Below are positions 60,400 to 64,000 of a DNA stretch of 64,000 bases, in pieces. Under the pieces are notes generated by a model that was not told the origin of the DNA, searched no databases, and saw only the letters and a program-made list of their open reading frames with translations. The stretch is from NCBI RefSeq assembly GCF_037975245.1, contig NC_092582.1:2245001-2309000 (forward strand), in the 5' to 3' direction. Numbering within the stretch: the stretch's first letter is position 1; each line of letters starts with the position of its first letter. The position numbers and the translations under genes were made by a program. Source of the stretch: Apostichopus japonicus (taxonomy: Eukaryota; Echinodermata; Holothuroidea; Aspidochirotida; Stichopodidae).

Positions 60400-60450
60400 T
60401 CCCCTCCCCTCCCCTCCCCTCCCCTCCCCTCCCCTCCCCACCCCACCCCA
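60400..60450. repeat. (CCCCT)n microsatellite
   Basis: About eight CCCCT units followed by CCCCA variants; G-quadruplex potential on the minus strand. Confidence 0.85.
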
Positions 60451-60703
60451 ACCTTTCCTACTTCTTCTACGACGATATTGGAAAGTTTTGTGTCCTTATA
60501 TTTGGATTCGGACACTGTTGCATGATTCGGCTAGCTACGGTGCACCTATATTTAGAATTGATTTTTATCTGGTGATCTCAGGACGTGGTGATCTGTATGT
60601 ACTGGCACAAAAATCGCTACCACCTTGGAACGCAAGGCATGCCCTGAAATGTAACTATTGTCTGTTTGTACTAGAATATTTCTGGTTGTAGTCTGCCACT
60701 CTT

Positions 60704-60956
60704 ATAATTCCAAAGAGTGGGAACTTGCTTTTTGAAAGTGTCAATTAAGATGACTTTTACTAGGAATAACTTCAGTCCTTCTTCTCAGAAAGAAAGCATT
60801 GCAAATATACGTCTTCCTGCGTACAACCCACTCACTACTTGTATAAATTAGATTGACAAGAAGCCACTCTTTGGTTAGACTGAATTTTCACTCCTTCGAA
60901 GAATCGGTATATCCTTGACACTCTTCAAAGAGTGAATTCTTCGTCTTTGGAATTAT
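60704..60956. mobile_element. MITE-like element (CACTCTTT family), copy 2
   Basis: Terminal inverted repeats ATAATTCCAAAGA and TCTTTGGAATTAT bound 253 bp. It contains the internal palindrome CACTCTTCAAAGAGTG and related motifs shared with 47908-48178. The target duplication could not be settled because the ends are AT-rich. Confidence 0.7.
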
Positions 60957-61083
60957 GAATGACGATTGCGTTTCTTCTACACACCGAGAACAAATTTATA
61001 GCCTTTGTGAGCATGCATGCTGTGGAGTTTATTCTGAACACCTGTCAGGGCCTAAAACTACATTTTATCAAAACAATGACATG

Positions 61084-61170
61084 TTATGTTATTTATGCCC
61101 TCCAACGAAATGTATTTTTGCGAAATTTATGCCCTCCAACGAAATTTATGCCCTCCAACGAAATGTATAT
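61084..61170. repeat. Short tandem repeat TTTATGCCCTCCAACGAAAT x3
   Basis: Three imperfect units of TTTATGCCCTCCAACGAAAT; the spacing after the first is longer because of an insertion (TTTTTGCGAA). Confidence 0.75.
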
Positions 61171-61967
61171 TCATTGCTTGATTCCGTCACTGCTCATGAA
61201 AAACATGTATAAAGTCTTAATAATCATAACAAAAAGTACTTTGTGATCAATAAGGACTACCAAACCATACTAGTAAAAATTATAAAATGTTTCGTCCAAT
61301 CCTCACACTCTTTAGGCAATTAAGAACCCTCTTTAGCTGTAATAATTATTCATGTGCACTAACTGCAAGGTTGAAGTTCATAATATTCACAAGCGCGTGA
61401 GTTTCCATACAATATAACTAAGAGTGAATTAATGTGTAAATAATTGTTAGCAAAAACGAAAGACCAGGCAATGATGGCTTTGTTTATTCTCCGTGTAAAA
61501 AGATTTTAATTTGTCTTTTTGCTCAAATTGCTTTCATTTTACAAGGGGACGTCGGTTCGGCAGGGTTTCTTTAACAAATGTAAAATTAGGCCACAAATAA
61601 AATGCTGGATATGATAAAGTTATCAATATCTTGGCTTTGCCAAGACTGTTTAACTTAATGTAGTATGAGCTAACACGGCAGAATTTGATTTTAATTAAAC
61701 TTTTTCTTTCTTTTTTTTAATAAATTTGGCATAATTAGATGAAAACCGCTTCATATATCTTGTATACCATCACAAAGATATGAATTCTAATTTATGTATG
61801 ATTTGGGTGAATTCCCTTTATGAATGAGTCTATTACCATTCAGAGAATGACATCACCACAGCAATCGATCGGAAAGTATATATTTTTTTTTTGCCTTATA
61901 AATGCGCAAATCATTTATGATCCATTGAGCGAGAAGATAATATTATTTATTTACAAGAAAATTAGAT
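61171..61967. other. Intergenic, nothing recognised
   Basis: A+T-rich. Confidence 0.5.
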
Positions 61968-62258
61968 TTGAAACCTTCCGACCTTGAATTAAAGACTACA
62001 TTTGTCAGTCCAGCAAGCCTTTCAGATGTATCACATTTCAAGGAAACCCCTGCAACAATGATATCAAATAAAATGGATAAAGGCGTCATGAAAAAACCCA
62101 TTTTCAATGACGACATCACAGGTCACGCATTATGTTGTGTTTCCTGGAGCGAAGAAGGGTCGATTTTGGCAAATATAATGAGTCTATACGATGCATACCG
62201 CGGAGTCTTGGAAGAAGATATTGAAATCGTGACTTCAACTATACATAAGTATACATAA
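61968..62258 (+). other. Unidentified 96-codon open frame, possible exon
   Basis: The frame opens at TTG (an internal ATG follows at 62058) and reads KPSDLELKTTFVSPASLSDV, then GHALCCVSWSEEGSILANIM and SLYDAYRGVLEEDIEIVTST. The composition looks more protein-like than other intergenic frames here (mixed charge, few low-complexity runs), and a possible donor GTATAC occurs near its end (62248). I do not recognise a family. It could be an isolated exon of another gene, a decayed element or chance. Confidence 0.2.
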
Positions 62259-62269
62259 GTAACTGAATA

Positions 62270-63739
62270 ATGAAAAAAAAAAAACCTGACTGAGAAATTG
62301 TCTGTGAAAACTTGAGCAAGCTATAAAACCATGTTAACATTGAGAGCATATATAAAACGGTCAAACCGAGTCATTTATTGACAATTATAGCAAAAAATAG
62401 ACAATTACAAAAAATAGCATAGTTAACCTCAGTAGGAGCTTTAAATTGCCATTCTCAATCAATTCCCTGTATTATTTCACCTCCCATTTTGTCTCATATA
62501 GTATTTAACGAATTGCTGTCAGGAAGTATCACAGCGTGATATATTTTTTTCTACGATAAAACAGCGATCTTGGCAAACTAGTCGTGCAGTGAAATATATA
62601 TATATATATACTAAAATAAAGTAGGAACTAACCTTCGATATTACCATTTCAAAAAAAAAAACGCAGACAATTTAATAAAAAAAATTCAACTATTTCTCAC
62701 TAATAACTACTGGAGCTTATGCGGGTACAACTGAATAACGTACAACTTGTATACTTTTAGTTTCCATAGATATAGTTGGTTGTTTATCGTTCAACAATTT
62801 CAGAAAATGGCATTTTGGTATTCGTGGCATTACGAATTGGCTACCTGTGCTTTCACATTAGCAACTTGAGTGCGCAGCAAAAGTGCTCTCTAAAGTGAAG
62901 CACTTTCATCTCAACAAGTCTTTCGAGAAATCATATTTAGAAATCACTTTACAATTCACACGTACGATAAGGATACCTGTAAATATAACAAAAGTCCCCC
63001 CACCCCCATTCGAGATACTTGCGAGTCTGTGTGTGTCATTGTTACAGATTCGAATCTGGAGGACTCGTTATCACGTATCACGGCTGTTGCCTTCAAATGT
63101 CGCGTAATTGGTACTAGTTCAACTTCAGTTGCACAAACAGCTTTATTCCAGCGTTATAGGTGCATTTCATTACTAAAACTGATATGGAAACGATGTACTT
63201 TCTTTTACTTTTTCTATTTCCTAACGACGTAATCAATCCATAAGGAGTCCATATGTCGCTTCAACTAACCTCATCAACAGCTAAACCTGTCTGCCTACTT
63301 TGCGACAGAGGTATTGTTGAGGTTGATACTATTTTGATGTTCTTGTGTGATTAAGTACCTGGCAATACACTTAATGCTACAAAGCAATGTTTTGTAGCTT
63401 ATTATATAAAAAGATCTGCAGTCATATTTTGTCAATGGTTTTTTAAGATACTATGCTCCTATTAGTTTCATTAACAGAAAACAAAATCATAAGAGGGATT
63501 ACAAATGTCAATGTTACAAAAACAAACTAGGGTTTAGAAAAGCAAAATATTGATAATTATCAAGCTATTTTTATATCCCAAAATATCCCAAAATGCATGT
63601 AGGCTACGTATTGTTCAAACTGTTGGTCATTATAGTCTTAATGAAATTATAATTTGACAAAAGCGAAAGAGAAGAAAGATCTACAGTCAGATATAGCTGC
63701 ACAAATGGCACTGAAAATGTTTTTGTGATACAATTTAAG
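62270..63739. other. Intergenic, nothing recognised
   Basis: A+T-rich, with A runs and a short TA run at 62597-62611. Confidence 0.5.
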
Positions 63740-63759
63740 TCCCCTCATGCCATACCATA

Positions 63760-64000
63760 TCCTCCCCTCCTTCCCTCCTTCACTCCTCCCCTGCTCCCCT
63801 CCTCCCCTCCTTGCTTCCTTGCCTCCTTGCCTCCTTGCATCCTTGCCTCCTTGCCTCCTTGCCTCCTTGAATCCTTGCCTCCTTGCCTCCTTCCCTCCTT
63901 CCCTCCTCCCCTGCTCCCCTGCTCCCCTCCTTGCTTCCTTCCCTCCTTCCCTCCTTGCCTCCTTGCATCCTTGCCTCCTTGCCTCCTTGCCTCCTTGCCT
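63760..64000. repeat. Pyrimidine-rich CCTT / CCTTG array running off the window
   Basis: Tandem CTCCTTGC, CTCCTTCC and CTCCCCTGCTCC units, organised in larger blocks (the TCCCCTGCTCCCCT segment recurs at 63786 and 63907). Continues beyond the window end. The Lys/Glu/Gly-rich frame on the minus strand is a by-product. Confidence 0.88.

Noticed and set aside
63780-63968. Gly/Lys/Glu-rich minus-strand frame at the window end
   Set aside because: Translation of the CCTTG/CCTT array.

Overview
The window is eukaryotic nuclear DNA. It carries one recognisable protein-coding gene, split into 12 exons with GT-AG introns, followed by about 34 kb of gene-poor DNA full of transposon remnants and simple repeats. 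The A+T-rich background, the CR1-like and other non-LTR retrotransposon relics, the tRNA-headed SINEs and the strong similarity of the gene to animal aminopeptidase B point to a marine invertebrate deuterostome. An echinoderm (possibly a sea cucumber or sea urchin) is my best guess, with low confidence on the exact group.

Layout: 1-4061 is upstream DNA holding copy A of a terminal-inverted-repeat DNA transposon (211-1992). 4062-30171 is a complete M1-family aminopeptidase B-like gene (RNPEP type, 625 residues as I splice it). The zinc motif HEXXH-X18-E is divided between exons 5 and 6. Its introns hold a tRNA-derived SINE (two copies), a 61-bp minisatellite that begins exactly at the exon 6 splice donor, a 51-bp minisatellite of about 37 units, two LINE fragments and foldback elements. 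30172-43100 is intergenic DNA with a U2-snRNA-headed repeat, a tRNA-headed SINE, TA arrays and a 166-bp near-perfect hairpin. 43147-43724 is the 3' end of another LINE with a (TGA)n tail. 45383-47327 is copy B of the transposon seen at 211-1992. 49021-50839 is a very large GACG/GACA/GATA array. 54309-56240 is a satellite-like block of about 190-bp units. 56846-58095 holds two small hAT-like elements. 60704-60956 is a MITE. The window ends inside a pyrimidine-rich CCTT/CCTTG array.

The most unusual observations are: (1) the exon 6 splice donor, together with flanking exon and intron bases, has been amplified into 17 tandem 61-bp units, so most units carry a consensus GTGAGT donor; (2) a repeat family headed by the first ~45 nt of U2 snRNA, whose copies share the same changes, including one in the branch-point-recognition sequence; (3) a pair of transposon copies each framed by its own 5-bp target duplication; (4) LINE 3' ends that lead directly into trinucleotide arrays, in one case with the stop codon as the first unit. 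No operon-like or multi-gene system is present; the single gene stands alone. All calls come from reading the sequence and from remembered family features; no alignment or database search was run.
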